DNA from: Magicicada septendecula
Lineage: Eukaryota; Arthropoda; Insecta; Hemiptera; Cicadidae
Direction of reading: 5' to 3'
NCBI GenBank assembly: GCA_034769895.1
Contig: CM068369.1
Coordinates: 429,127,479-429,191,478, forward strand
Length of the DNA stretch: 64,000 nucleotides
Part shown: piece by piece, positions 21,851-33,835 of the stretch
Numbering within the stretch: position 1 is the first letter of the stretch
Layout: each line of letters starts with the position of its first letter
Notes under the pieces: generated by a model
Told to the model about the DNA's origin: nothing
Seen by the model: only the letters and a program-made list of their open reading frames with translations
The model's database searches: none
Made by a program: the position numbers and the translations under genes

Positions 21851-22377
21851 AAGGTAACCTAACCTTGTAAGTAAAGCAAGCTGGTTTTGTAAACCGTCTT
21901 GGCAGCTTATTAATTTGCTAAAAAAGTGAACTTACGAACTTCCAGAATCACGACCAGGTATGTGGAAGTGTATTTTATTAATTTTATTGTCCAGACGTGA
22001 CTTGACTTTACGTACTTAGACGACGGTCAACCTGGAGGAGGAGTTTCGCTGCCAGAATCGACGCGACGGCTACCTTCATCAAGCGACCAGCTAGTACGCT
22101 TTATTTATTGAACTAAGCAACGTTAGAGTTCAAACAACATTACTGCAATTATTTTTATTTTTATTCAAAGGAGTTCTTTTAAGACAATTGTAATTTTTTT
22201 GATTCATCATAACTTATAACACACTTTAAATTCAATTGTAAACTTATAACACACTTTTAACTTAAAAAACTACATTTTAAATATTTTATAAACCTTTTAA
22301 TCGATACAAGCTCGTTTTCTTACAAATTTAAGCCCAACAGTGGGGCTTTAAGGAGAGTAAATTTAGTTATACTTACA
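21851..22377 (+). repeat. Gypsy-A 3' LTR, remainder
   Basis: Starts with the duplicated AAGGTAACCTAA, then matches 7018-7532 of the 5' LTR; one difference was seen by eye (TCGAG/TCGAT near 7460). It ends TTACA at 22377, followed by the target duplication ATCG. Confidence 0.92.
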
Positions 22378-22381
22378 ATCG

Positions 22382-22860
22382 TCATATGGTACAGTGGAAA
22401 ACAAAATACAAGACACCAATTAAGTGACTAATCACCAGCTTTAATTATCACAATTAAACAGTTTGTAATCAACAAGATAATCTCTTACAAGAAATAAAAT
22501 AAAAATTGTTCACATGCAATAAAAATGTCAATTAATATAAAATGTAATTGTATTATAATTGTCCCGTACAATTATAAAACACATAACACTTTGCCATAAT
22601 ACTTTGAACTGCACTGTGTAAATCACCCAACAATAACTGAACTAAATGCCGCTGAATGGCTATATTTATATCCCGCTGAAATTCCAGAATCGTACATACT
22701 ACGCATCAGCGCTACACTAGAGAGTAATTTATTGTGGCCTTGACACAGTGCGCACAGACGGCGAAGTCTAGAAAAGTCTCGCTAATGCATATTGAGATCA
22801 CGTATGCACACATTACAGCTGGATTCCACTGGAACAGCCAAGAAACAGCCAAGTAGTGAC
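22382..22860 (-). repeat. Gypsy-B 3' LTR (main part)
   Basis: 479 bp homologous, on the opposite strand, to the LTR at 35933-36458. Shared stretches include CCATATGACGAT, the end of the LTR, TTAAAGCT(A/G)GTGATTAGT, TTGTAATCAACAAGATA on the plus strand, and the TATAAATA-type promoter block. With the 22-bp stub at 4574-4595 the LTR is about 501 bp. Its start appears mutated from TG to TC. Confidence 0.82.
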
Positions 22861-22947
22861 CCCCCCTCAAACCTGTTCATCCCGAACTGGTAACGCGTAT
22901 TTGAAGTAATACTTAGCCAGGTGATCTACGTGGACGACCTTGAACTT

Positions 22948-23957
22948 TCACTGTCCTTCCTGTTGAATCCGATAGACAACATTGTTGATTCTTTTTTTCA
23001 CAGTATAAGGTCCTTCCCAGTTAGTCTGGAGTTTAGGTGAGCGACCACGACAGCGTTTTGGGTTGTACAACCAAACCTGATCTCCTTGGAAACCCACACT
23101 ATTACTGCGAATGTGATACCGAGTTTTCATTTTATCACTGGCAATCTTCAGCCGTCCTCTTATCAAGCGATTCATTTCTCACAGTTGGTTTTCTAATTGC
23201 AAGGAATAGTTCTGTGGCTCTTGGGAGTGAGTCTCAGGTGATCCGAACATCAAGTCCCCAGGAAGACGAATCTCTCGCCCAAACACCAATTTTGCTGGAG
23301 TCATGCCGGTTGTGTCGTGTACTGATGATCTATACGCCATGAGGAATAGTGCTATATGTTGGTCCCAGTCTGTTTGGTTCTCGTCAAGAACCTTCGAAAG
23401 ATGCTGCTCAAGTGTCTTATTGAATCTCTCAACCATCCTGTCTGACTGAGGATGGAGAGGCGTTGTCCTGGTCTTTCAACACCACAGTGGTAACCTCCTG
23501 ATTTGGAATTGCATAGGCTTCCACCGACTTAGTAAAGTAGTCACCTACAACAATGATGTACCGGTTTCCATTGTCAGTAACTTGGAATGGTCCAGCAATG
23601 TCTATGGCAATTCTCTCAATAGGCAGTCCAACGTTATACTGTCTCATTTTCCCCTGCTTCTGGTTTGTGGGCCCTTGGTTGCAGCACATATTTCACATGT
23701 CCGAACCCATTCCTCTACGTCGTGGCGAAGATGATACCAATAGAATTGCTTCCGTATTTTTTAATGGTTTTGTTAAATCCAAGATGGCCTCTAGATGTTC
23801 CATCAAGCATCTCCTTCAAAACAGACTGCATTTTACTTCGGGGAACTATCAACTGCATGACCACGTCTCGTCCATCTGGACTTTCCCAAGCCCTTTTCAC
23901 CAATCCGTTCTGTAAGGTAAGAGATTTCCATTGTGCCCAGTAGCCCTTCGGAACCAT
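22948..23957 (-). pseudogene. Gypsy-B integrase remnant
   Basis: Four overlapping reading frames cover one integrase. First Asp region: ERIAIDIAGPF, then RYIIVVGDYFTKSVEAY (23429-23689). Then VERFNKTLEQHL and TDWDQHIALFLMAYRSSVH (23179-23436), and a C-terminal GDQVWLYNP and WEGPYTV module (22948-23175). The stretch that should hold the second catalytic Asp is missing between VVLKDQD and VERFNKTL, so an internal deletion removed part of the active site. The upstream fragment at 23715-23957 matches the spacer/zinc-binding approach. Several frameshifts make it non-functional. Confidence 0.82.
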
Positions 23958-24181
23958 GGCAGATATCTTGCCAATCCGGGCGGTGACCTTCCTCTTTTGC
24001 TGTCAAGATCAGTCCAATGTCTTCATCCGACATCTGTTCTTGTCGACAAACTTGTATTATCCAGCTGGCTGCCAGGAAATCTACAGTGATGGCTTGAATA
24101 TGTTCGCTTGCATTTTGTTCTTCCTTTCTGTGGCAATGTCAGCAGTCTTGCAGGCACAGTCTTCGTGATAAGCCATCTGGA

Positions 24182-25350
24182 TTACCATGCAGCCCCCCCA
24201 TGTTGTACCTTGAAGTTGTAGTCTTGCAAATGTTCGAGCCACCAAAACAGCCCTTCCGGATTTTTAAATCTCATGACCCATGCAAGCGCGGCATGGTCGG
24301 TGCATAGTGAAAACGGCCTCCCATAGAGGTATTTATGGAAGTACTCCAAAGCTCTGACGATCGCCAATAACTCTCTGCTTGTAACACAATAATTTCTATC
24401 TGATTTAGAAAGCGTCTTGCTGTAATACTCTATTACTCGTTCTTCACTGTTTTGCAGTTGAGACAAAACTGCTCCTGGACCAGTATTGCTTGCGTCTGTG
24501 TCTACAACGTACTTCCATTCGGAAGCTGGGATAGCGAGAATTGGCTGCAAACATAATCCAATTTTCAAAGTCTTAAATGCTTGGTCACACTCTCTGGACC
24601 ACTGGAAATTATGTTTATTTTCCGTTAGCTCATGTAGTGGTTTAGCAATAGTAGCGAAGCCTTTCACAAAATGACTGTAATATGAGCATAACCCCAGGAA
24701 ACTCCTAACTTCGTGTTTACTGTTCGGAACTGGCCAGTCTCTTATGGTGTCTACTTTATTAGGACCCATGCTAACACCCGCTGCCAAAACCAGATGGCCC
24801 AGATACTGTACTTCCTTCTGGAATGGAGAACACTTCTTTGGGCTCAGCTTCAGTTGGGCACCGCGAATTCTAGTTAGAACATCCTTAAGGTTTTCCAAAT
24901 GGTGTTTGAAAGTCTTCCCGATGACTATGACATCGTCTAAATAAACAAGGCAAGTTTTCCATGTCAGGCCTCGGAGTACCAGGTCCATAAATCTTTCGAA
25001 TGTTGCCGGTGCATTACAGAGTCCAAATGGCATGACGTTAAATTGGAATAAGCCACTTGGGGTCGAGAAAGCAGTTTTTCCTTGTCTTCTTGATGAAGAC
25101 CCACTTGCCAATATCCACTCTTTAGATCCAATGTGGAAAACCACTGTGTTCCAGATAGCGTGTTGAGTGTATCATCAACGCGAGGCAATGGATAACAGTC
25201 TTTCTTTGTAACGTCATTCAGCCTCCAGTAGTCTATGCAGAAATGCAATCCACCGTCCTTCTTTGCTACCAGCACTACCGGAGAAGACCAAGCACATAAT
25301 GAAGGCTCAATTATTCCCTCTGTCAACATGTTCTGTACTAACTGAGACAT
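24182..25350 (-). pseudogene. Gypsy-B reverse transcriptase / RNase H remnant
   Basis: Two overlapping frames (24964-25350 and 24182-25144). The first has SSPVVLVAKKDGGLHFCIDYWRLN-type RT start and STLDLKSGYWQV; motif strings are quoted in part. The second has PFGLCNAPATFERFMD, the catalytic YLDDVIVIG, QYLGHLV, FLGLCSYYSHFVKGF and RNase H VVDTDASNTGPGAVLSQ with TSRELLAIV and TDHAALAWV. The frame change lies in the overlap around 25060-25130, after SGYWQVGLHQEDKEK. Domains otherwise follow the 412/297-like Ty3/gypsy order. Not functional because of the frameshift. Confidence 0.87.
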
Positions 25351-25505
25351 TTCCTCTTGCTTAGATAATGGAGTTCTTTTACTTCAGCACTTGAGAGGTC
25401 ATTAGAAGGTCGGTTCAATAATTCCTGCAGTTCCTCTGGTAATTCGGAAGTGTCCATAATACTGCATCTTCTTTGCGTCATTCTGGCTATCCAGGGCACA
25501 GGAGT

Positions 25506-26150
25506 CTATTTGCCTAGGAGCGTATTGCTTTGTAAAGTGACAGCTTGATCCAAAATATTCACCATTCTAATAGGTACATTTCCGGTTTCATCAGGTTTTA
25601 CTAAACTTCTGGCAATTAGTATGCCCAGTGTGCTGACTACCTGGGGTTCGAATATAGAGCACTGGTTGCCTCTAGTATCTACCTCGGTTCTAACCATGAT
25701 GATCTTTTCGGAGTTTGGCGGAACAGTTACGGCCACTTGATTTATCATGTCCATCGATTTTTCTGATGTCTTCATTATGGAGAGCATTAACACTTCTTTT
25801 CCGATTCTCAAGACATTGTTTTTGAAGTCGACTATAAATCCATATGCGTTCATAATGTCCACACAAAGAATTGCTTCATTCACAATGTCTGCAACAAGTA
25901 CATGATGATCAATCTCAAGTCGACCGAGGCGTAGGTGTCTCTCCACTTTTCCAAACACTTTTACAGGCCGTCCAGTAGCTGTTCGCAAGCTGCAAGAGCA
26001 CCAGATTGGCTTGAGATTTTTCACCACATCGGGATGGCACAATGGAAACTGTTCCGCCTGTGTCAACTGTAATCGAGGTTGACCTTTTTTGAACGAGTCC
26101 AGTAACCATCAAGCTCCCGCTGTTTTTCTGACGTGTAGAAATTGCGTATT
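25506..26150 (-). pseudogene. Gypsy-B gag end / aspartic protease remnant
   Basis: One frame (25915-26112) carries the active-site region SITVDTGGTVSIV. The next (25506-26066) carries the protease body with VFGKVERHLRLGRLEI, VADIVNEAILCVDIMNAYGF and VLRIGKE. The change of frame falls near 26060. The same domain occurs in the relative at 35105-35400 (VADIMNAYGF-type match: ATDIMNAYGFIVD). Upstream on the minus strand, 26151-26237 may hold a decayed zinc-knuckle region, but it contains stops. Confidence 0.78.
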
Positions 26151-26237
26151 GTCTAGGGGCTTTGTTCCTTCAGTTAGTCAGCTCATGCCCTGTTGTACTG
26201 ACTACTGCTCGTTTCCCTGCTGCTGAACAGGCCCGCC

Positions 26238-28671
26238 CAGTGATGGGGGGCAGGGGTGGGATTGCCCTGGGGCCCGGCCTCTGGGGGGGAGGCCCGGGAC
26301 GAGTAGTTCAGATATTTTTTAAAATGATTTTTGCACGTACGAATTTGTCAAACGTCGAGTTTCGCGCGTTGTCACGCGTCGCTTTCTTCGTACATTCCGA
26401 GTTAGGTGGGTCACGTGACTTCTTTCGACGTGCACCGCGCCACTGTGTATATTACAGTGTAGTATACTGACACAGTTGAGGTTATGCCAGTGTCAGCAGC
26501 ATGTAGTTGTTTCAAGTTAGATGTTTTCTGGTATTTTTTATTGTTTTGTTCTATAATAAGGTGTAGTGTAAGTGTTGTGTGACACAATGGACTATTATAA
26601 ACACAAGTCTGGTACGCAGAAACGAAAAGAAAGAGAGCAAAAGCTTGAGAGTGGTAAGAAAGGCTTACGGACATTATTTGACATTGGACTCAAGAAATCT
26701 GAGGCTGTCTCCGTTGGTGTATCGGGAACGCTTAATGAAGAGGCTGAGCCTACTGCATCTACCTCAGGGACTATAAATTCACCTGACGAAAAAATACACA
26801 TTGGTTCTTTTCAAGGTAGGCCTAGTTTAGAAAATGTGGGTGAGCCTAAAAATCTTAAAACCGAAACCACTAAATCAGAAAATAGGGCTTCAGATAAAAT
26901 GGTTGAACATTCAAGCGAATTTTTAGACTTAGGTGACTTAACTGGTTGCCCAAACGCTAATTTTAATATTATTCAAAATTTTGTTAGAAAAGGCCCTAGC
27001 CCAATTATTCCTGAAGACATTCCTAATGATGGAAAAAGAGTTTTCCCTCGGATAGTTTTACAGACAAAACCCCCAAATGGAGAACTTCATCCAAGAGATT
27101 GGTTATCCTGGAGTACAAAAAATCAGTCCCTCTACTGTTTTCCTTGTCGATTGTTCAGCTCTCCCAGTGAGCTCACTGATAGCAATAGCAACCGTTCAGT
27201 TCTTATGAGCGAGGAAGGATGGAAGAAGGAGATGGGGTGGCAAAAACTCTACGATAGGCTCCCGAAACATGAAATTAGTACTCATCACAAAAAATGCTAT
27301 ATTGAGTGGCGAGCTGTAGAAAGACGTGTAAAAGAAGGGACTGATATTCAGTCTCATCTTGATGAGGAATTAACCCAAAGAAAAAAGTACTGGCAGGAAT
27401 TACTGCAACGTTTACTAGCAGTGATTTTGTTTATAGCTGAGAGGGGCCTTCCTTTTAGGGGTGAATCCTCAAAACTTGGTGATCCCCATAATAGAAATTT
27501 CTTAGGAATTACAGAGTTATTATCTAAATATGATCCTTTGCTACGAGAGCATGTTACAAAAGTAAAAGAATCCCAAGAAAATGAAAAACGTTTACAAGCC
27601 CATTATTTGTCCTGGAGATCTCAAAACGAATTCATTGACATTTGTGGGAAAAAAGTTCTTAACCATATTTTAATTGAAAGACAAAAGGCCAAGTACTATG
27701 CCATATTAGTAGATGCAACACCAGATATAACACATGAGGAACAGGTAACATTTATTTTAAGATATTTGTGAGAAAACGAATACGGCTATAAAATTAAAGA
27801 GAGATTCCTAAGTTTTGTAAAGTGCAATTTAAAAAGTGGAGAAGATATCGCAAATGAAATTGTAAATGAATTGGCTAAGCATGGCATTCCTTTGAATGAT
27901 TGTAGGGGGCAGGGGTTTGATAATGGAGCGAACATGGTTGGTGTGTACAAAGGTTTTAAAACTCGCATAGCTGAAATCAACCCCTATGCTTTATTTTCTA
28001 ATGGTGCTGCACATAGTCTCAACCTATGTGGTGTCAATGCAGCTGAATCATGCGAGGACGCTGTAACGTTTTTCGGTGTTTTGCAACAGTTATACAAGTT
28101 TCTCTCGAAGTCTCCTCAAAGGTGGGAAATTCTTCAAAAAGAAATAAAATGTTCACTCAACAAACTTTCAGATACAAGGTGGTCAGCACGAGTTGATGCC
28201 GTAAAGCCTTTCGCTAAACATCTTCCTGGTGTAAAAAGGGCTGTAGCTGAATGTCTGAAACTTAATATGTCAGCTGAAAGTAAAACTACACTTTTGGGAA
28301 TTGAGAAGTATCTGAAATCTTTTAAATGCATACTAATGGCCACAATTTGGTTTAAAATACTGGTTTCAGTTGATCACCGAAACAAAGTTCTCCAAGCAAC
28401 AGAAGCCACTCTTGATGAGGAAGTGTCTTACATCGATAGCCTTATAAAGGAAATGAACAATTTACGAGATAAATTTGACGTTATTCTACAAGAAGCTAAA
28501 CTCGTAGCACAGTCTATGGTTAATCAAATGCCTACAGAAACAGAATTTGATGAAAAAAGAAAGAAGAAGAGAAAGCATTTTCATTACGAAGTGTCTGATA
28601 AACAATTTGAACAAAACAGTGGCTCAGAGACACATGAAGCAGTGGAGAGAGAATTTAGAATATTGGAATAA
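26238..28671 (+). mobile_element. hAT element remnant, ZMYM/TTF type (hAT-2)
   Basis: Begins CAGTGATGGGGGGC in a GC-rich patch that resembles hAT terminal repeats, next to the broken end of gypsy-B. It contains a transposase gene interrupted by one TGA and lacking the usual C-terminal dimerisation domain. The right terminal repeat and an 8-bp duplication were not found, so the right boundary is set at the stop codon. Confidence 0.72.
26587..28671 (+). pseudogene. ZMYM/TTF-type hAT transposase with one nonsense codon
   Basis: Start ATG at 26587 (MDYYKHKSG). Residues 1-130 are low-complexity basic/Ser-rich. A TTF/ZMYM-like zinc region follows with HPRDWLSWSTKNQSLYCFPC and LPKHEISTHHKKC. The catalytic core begins with ILVDATPDITHEEQVTFILRYL and is cut by TGA at 27769-27771. 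The same frame continues ENEYGYKIKERFLS, GQGFDNGANMVGVYKG, NGAAHSLNLCG and SDTRWSAR to TAA at 28669. About 694 codons in all, shorter than usual relatives, because the hAT C-terminal dimerisation domain is absent. Apart from the TGA no frameshift is seen, so decay is recent or readthrough/domestication is possible; decay is the simpler view. Confidence 0.82.
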
Positions 28672-31600
28672 ACGTGAATGTGGAATCATATGATTGTTAT
28701 ATTTCAGAAGATACATGGAGTTATGTACATTGTTTGGTGGTGAGAAATGTTTATATTTTTGTGCTTATGACAGTAGGTAATCATGTTGTATTCGAGTATA
28801 TGAGTGATGTAATGTAAGTATGAAGTTTATAAATGCAATTTAATAAAATAAAATGTTTGAATGGTAAAGAGTATATGAAGCTCACAGATGTTAAATGAAA
28901 TAATATTGTAATATCGCTCGTGGGCCGTTCACCTATTTCTGCAAGAGTGTAAACGTGTCAGAGTGTAATTTGTGTAATGTGTCTTACCAATCCGTCGTCG
29001 CTCGGTAACGTAACTTCCGCTGATTGAGTCCGTCGTGAACGTACTATTAACCAGGTATTGAAGTTCTTACCTGAGGTTCACTAGGGGTGTATAAATCCCG
29101 GGTGGCGCCAAATTGTTTATTTTAAACAATTAAAATAATTTAGAATTATCGGCGATTCCGCTCAGGCGGTGTGGAGAATTCAAACTGGTCCCACCGCTTA
29201 TCGATTTTTACAATCAAGCCAGCAGTTTGCTGTGTTCACTGCTGAGCACAAGCCGTCAATTCATAGCAGTTCGCTACAATGTACAACATTAATAATACAC
29301 TTCCCTAATGAAAATAAAACACATTGGTTACACACAGTATTGGTTTATTATTGAATCGTTATTACTTTTTCATTGACACAGATTATATTTGGTTTGTTAT
29401 ATTATTTTGCACCAGCAATTAAACTAAGACAATCATCTCTAGGTTTTGACGTATTGATTCTGAACGTAACAGAAACACCGTAATGGCATTCTACCGTAAT
29501 AGTATACAAATATTTTCGTTCGATCGTCTGGATTCTTTAGATTACGATAAAAGGATTAGATGCAATTACAATAATAAAAATATACAACCTTACAATATTT
29601 CTACTTAAATATTATAATGTGTAGCTATAATTGGTTTTTTGGAGTGTAGTAAAAGTGTTTCAAAGGTTCGTAAATAAACAATAGGTTAACTTTATAAGTT
29701 GATAAATTTTCAGTGTCTTATGTTTTTTATTTAATCTTTGAAAGAGAATAATTTCAGTTAGTGATATTTCATAGTATAGAGATAAATATTTAAAGTGCGT
29801 TTTTTCGGAAAATTGGGTAATTTAAATAGTACTTAACCACTTAGTAGACTGGGGGTAAGCAGTTGTTCTGGTAAAAAGGACTGGAGCTGCAATCGTATTC
29901 AAATTTCAATTGTTCGGGCTTCGGGCATCTTTTTCAATTTTATTGGAGTAATTTATTCACTTCTTTTTGGATTAAAGGGTCTTCGACATCATTTAATTGG
30001 TCTCCGTCATCATCGGCTTCCTTCTCGTTCACTTTTGGTAGTTTGGTTAACTTTTATAACATTTTAAACTAAATATTTGGTTGTTCAAAATTTGGCTTCT
30101 GATTTCCAAGAGCGTCACTTTACGAGTAACGATATTCAACGGTAATTCCGTACTTAACGGCAGTTGCTATGGTTACCAATGAAATTTGATTGGTTAATTT
30201 GGCTATAAACCCATTGTTATGAAAATTTGAATTCCTTTCAAAATCCTTGCATATCTTCTGATTGCTCTTATTCCGTTATCTTCCTTCCTAAGTATTAATT
30301 ATTATCACTGTTATTTGTATTTTCTTCCAAAGATTATTTTGGTATCCCACAAGATTGGGTTATTTCATGTTTTATAATTTTCCAATTATTTTAATATTTC
30401 CTAATTACAGTTTTCTTTTAAATTAAATACTTATTCTAATATTTTGCTTTTAATAAGATTTACAATTTATCCTTGGTTGATTAACCACCTTGGATTTATT
30501 AATTACTTGGTTATTTTTGTACAATTAGTATTTGTTTGTGTTTGGCAGTTAGGCCTTTCTCAAGCCTAAGTAGCCATTACTGATTTTCACTTATTTCATA
30601 TACATTAAATCTCATTTTAGCCTAATGCTTTATTTTGTTCTTATAACTGGTTTTGTTACCTTTTGACGTGTTTTGGTTCTGTTTTTTGTGTTATTTTTAT
30701 GTTATTACTATTTTATACATCATGCATTGCTAATTATTTACTGACTGGTTTTCTCGTTTTCTAAGTCCTACATTGCTTTCCTTTCTTACTTATTTACTCC
30801 GCCAATGTCAACAATATGGCTATTAATTACTATTTTTTTTATCACATAAAATACAACATTTAGGTCTATGGTTGGTATAATTACCCTACCCATATCCTAT
30901 TCATAAGTTTGCTTAAACAATTATCTAACACTTAATATGTAATATTGGTGTACAATTCATTACCTTTTATTTTATTTTTTGGGTGATAAACAATCTCACC
31001 TCTTTTGAACTTACTTCAATAATCATCCCTTATAACACGGGTGTTTATTGATTATTTTAAACTTCTTATTTTATAAGTACTCTTTGCCTTCACTCCATGG
31101 TAACACTATCTTATCACTCTTTCATGGGGTTCTCACCTTTAAATTCTATTATATACTTTTAAACTTTACAATAATATTCTTTTCTAATCAATACAGTTAA
31201 CATCACTCTTCAGTGTTCATTACTACTTAATTACTGGTTTATTTTAAATACTACTCTTAACATCTATCTTAAATATTATTATTGTTCACTATTAAACCTC
31301 TAGTGTTTGTTACTTTTTTTTTACTATGTGTTTATCTTAACCTTCACTATTTTATCTATTGCTATCATTGACAATATTTTTATTTACTCATCACTTTCAC
31401 TTTTTAATTATCATGTGTTTATTATAACTTATTTAGTGTCTTTTCTCTATCATTTTACTTTAGGGTTTTTTCACTTTCACTATGGGCACTTCTTAAACTT
31501 TTTATTTAAGTGTTTTTTAGTGGGTAATCCCTGTCATTGCTTTTCTTTGTCACTTAGTTAATTTCAGTTTATTTATCACTATTTCAATATCTCTCTCTTT

Positions 31601-32217
31601 CTTTACACATATATACTTATTAAATTCATGTCTTTCTCTAATTCTTATTTACATTTACTTCTAATTCTTTGGCTAGTGTATTTTTATTTCTTGGGTTTTA
31701 TCAGTGATTAATTACATTTGTCACTCATTGAATACTAACAATTATTTTTTTTAGATTGGTTCTTTACCGGTTTCATTTCCTTTATTATATTTGATTGTAT
31801 TATTTCTCCCTTCTCTATTATTTGTCTGTGTTTTCTCGCCTTGTTTCATTTTATTTTCTTTATAGTTGGTTTGTTCCCTTTTTATTTTCATTTTTCTTCT
31901 CCTTCACTTCTCATCTTGTTTCCTTTTCTGTTGGTTCTTAGCTGGCCAATCTCTGGGGTTGGGTCAACGTCGTTTGTCTGTCAGTCTAGTCTGCGAGTTT
32001 CTTTAATAATCACTTTTAGTTTATCATTCTTCCTCCTTCTTTCTTAATTACATTTTATATTTTTATTCTCTTCATTATTTGTTTATTAAAATATATTATT
32101 TTTTAGCATTTCTTACATACTTATAGTTATCAAATATGATCTGAATTTGGCGATGTTATAATATATATAACCAAATATATAAGAGTTTACCATCTGTGAA
32201 TTGCAGTAGCAGTGTCA
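28672..32217. other. Non-coding, G-poor on plus strand, unresolved repeats
   Basis: No gene supported. From about 30200 to 32100 the plus strand is strikingly poor in G and rich in T (open frames at 31307 and 31841 are poly-Phe/Leu/Ser artefacts of this bias). A GGCGCC palindrome in a primer-site-like context lies at 29096-29110. Confidence 0.5.
29096..29110 (-). promoter_or_regulatory. Possible LTR primer-binding site
   Basis: On the minus strand, TGGCGCCACCCGGGA follows ...TAAACAATT. TGGCGCC starts many retrotransposon primer sites and the preceding CA could be an LTR end. GGCGCC is palindromic, so the orientation is uncertain and no matching second LTR was found. Confidence 0.25.
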
Positions 32218-32640
32218 GTGTAAACCTTATATGTCTTTTAGTAGTTTCCCCTACATTTCGGGCGGTCACGGCTTCACCGAACCCTGACCGTGGATTTATA
32301 ATGTAAATATATTCTAAATTGGTGAACTCAGAAATTAACCGGGGGGTAACTCAGGGGAATCTACATAACTATGGAACAGTGGCTATCATCGCAGGAGGTG
32401 GTAGTGCAGTAGTGCCGTATTAAGGGTGTGAATCATTATAGTAGGATTACTGGTGTCCTCCGACATCAGTAATGCCGAATTTTTATATAACGCTGAAGCA
32501 AGAATGGGGTAGGCAGCGTCTACCCCTAACAACCTTCCATTCTTGTGGAAGCAACTGGGTGCCCCAGTCCAGTGGGAGGTCATAGTGTGTGTGGTAAGGA
32601 GGTTACTCAGGGGAGTAACGAATTCAAATCTTGAATGGAC
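32218..32640 (+). repeat. Dispersed repeat R, copy 1
   Basis: Matches the reverse complement of about 61355-61830. Shared blocks: TGTGGAAGCAACTGGG, AGTCCAG(T/G)GGGAGGTCATAGTG-like, CGCTGAAGCAAGAATGGGG / CGCGGAAGCAAGGATGGGG, and GGGGGAATCTAC-type, ending in a CGGTCACGGCTTCACCGAACC / CAGTCATGACCTCACCGGATC block. Diverged, so old. Nature unknown. Confidence 0.7.
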
Positions 32641-33835
32641 ACAAACTAAATGAGCTAAGAAGCTAATTAAATGATGTTATTTTGATTCATGAGATGATTA
32701 CAGTAGACAATTTGTACGAAAGTAATTAATTTGCATGTGTTATACCCTATATGATGATTTTATAAATGACTTTGCTGATGGAAATGATTAATTCAAGGAT
32801 AGTAGATGTTTATGTTTTGTTTAGTAGGTTTTATAACGTTGTACTATGTTAGAGTGTATGAACTATAAACATATGTTATGTATTTTACATGGTATAATTT
32901 TGTGTAGTGTATCTAGGGTAAGGTCATTCACCTGACCCAGAGAAATCAGCTGATGACTGAGGTTAGAGACATGATATGTTTCTCTTAGTGACTTATGGAT
33001 TCTTTTGTTAATTAATATAATTAAATAATTTTGTTTCTGGGAAAATTGTTAAAAAAGATATTGTAGGGAAAAAAAAATTCATTTTTGCTTGAAGTACAGA
33101 TTGTGTTTTGTTGATTATGTGTATGGCTAATGTATTAAATGATTTATATGGTTCATATTATATGTGTTGTAAACAAATGTAGTGATAAGGGAATTTCTGA
33201 TAAAATAAGGTGTTCATTTTATTTTGTTTATTATGATTGTTAGCAGCTAGTTAAGAAGAGTTGTAAACTGTTTGTAAAAGATTTTGGAATTTTGAGAGTA
33301 AATGGGGAGAGATGATCAAATTAATGGTAATATGAATCTTTGAGATTGGACTTAGATTAACTCCTTTAGGTGAACAAAATTTAAGTTAATTAATTTGATT
33401 TGTTTGATTTATGTTGATTTGAAACCGTAACGTAATTTTTTTTGAGAAAAGGAATTGAATTGAAAATATAAAATATTTTATGAATTTTAAATATGGAAGT
33501 TGAGTATAATATAATAATGAGTATGTGTCCGCACCCAGTACTTGCTAAAGGCAACCCAGTATGCATGTAAGGGGGAACATATCGGTTGAGGATCTGGTAT
33601 GGTATAAGGCCAGTTTCGATTTTTGGAATTTTATTTGGAATGATAAAAGGTTAGGTGGTACTATGGTGAGTATCTGTCCGAGTTTATGGTGTTGGGATCT
33701 CGCCCAGAGAAGTCCAGTAGTCTTGTTCAGGTGCAGCCATAGTCGCCGAGCTAGGGGGGTAGCTTACCCATGATGTGTTAAGAAATTAAAGGGGGGTTGT
33801 TGGCCCCATATCCTCATCGATCCTCTTAGGGTTAG
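32641..33835. other. Non-coding, no gene seen
   Basis: AT-rich sequence without a convincing open frame. A 70-codon frame at 33561-33773 has no recognised domain. Confidence 0.4.

Larger units (their letters stand above)
4596..22377 (+). mobile_element. Full-length Ty3/gypsy LTR retrotransposon (gypsy-A), with nested Penelope pair
   Basis: The element consists of 5' LTR 4596-7532, a leader with primer-binding sites, gag 9190-10824, pol to 14195, a 2-kb tail, a polypurine tract at 16152-16161, and a 3' LTR that starts at 16166 and ends at 22377. The 3' LTR is split by PLE-1 at 18588-21850. The 4-bp duplication ATCG flanks the element (4592-4595, 22378-22381). LTRs begin TGTAAC and end TTACA. 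By eye the two LTRs differ at about 13 positions over 2.94 kb (about 0.45%), and the first 2422 bp have identical length, so insertion was recent. There is no recognisable envelope gene. The Gag N-terminus is damaged, so this copy may not be autonomous although pol is open. Confidence 0.93.
22382..26237 (-). mobile_element. Degenerate minus-strand Ty3/gypsy element (gypsy-B)
   Basis: Reading on the minus strand, fragments of protease, RT/RNase H and integrase are followed by a G-rich purine tract (about 22861-22870) and an LTR (22860-22382, continued at 4595-4574). Multiple frameshifts, and a deletion in integrase, mark it as old. The 5' LTR and gag are not present; the element stops near 26237, where the hAT remnant begins. 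The same family occurs on the plus strand at about 35000-36458. Confidence 0.85.

Noticed and set aside
23037-24168. Plus-strand frames over gypsy-B integrase
   Set aside because: Antisense of the degenerate minus-strand pol.
27786-28343. Minus-strand frames across hAT-2
   Set aside because: Antisense of the transposase gene.
31307-32047. Phe/Leu/Ser-rich plus-strand frames
   Set aside because: Explained by the T-rich composition; look like membrane proteins only because of poly-T codons.
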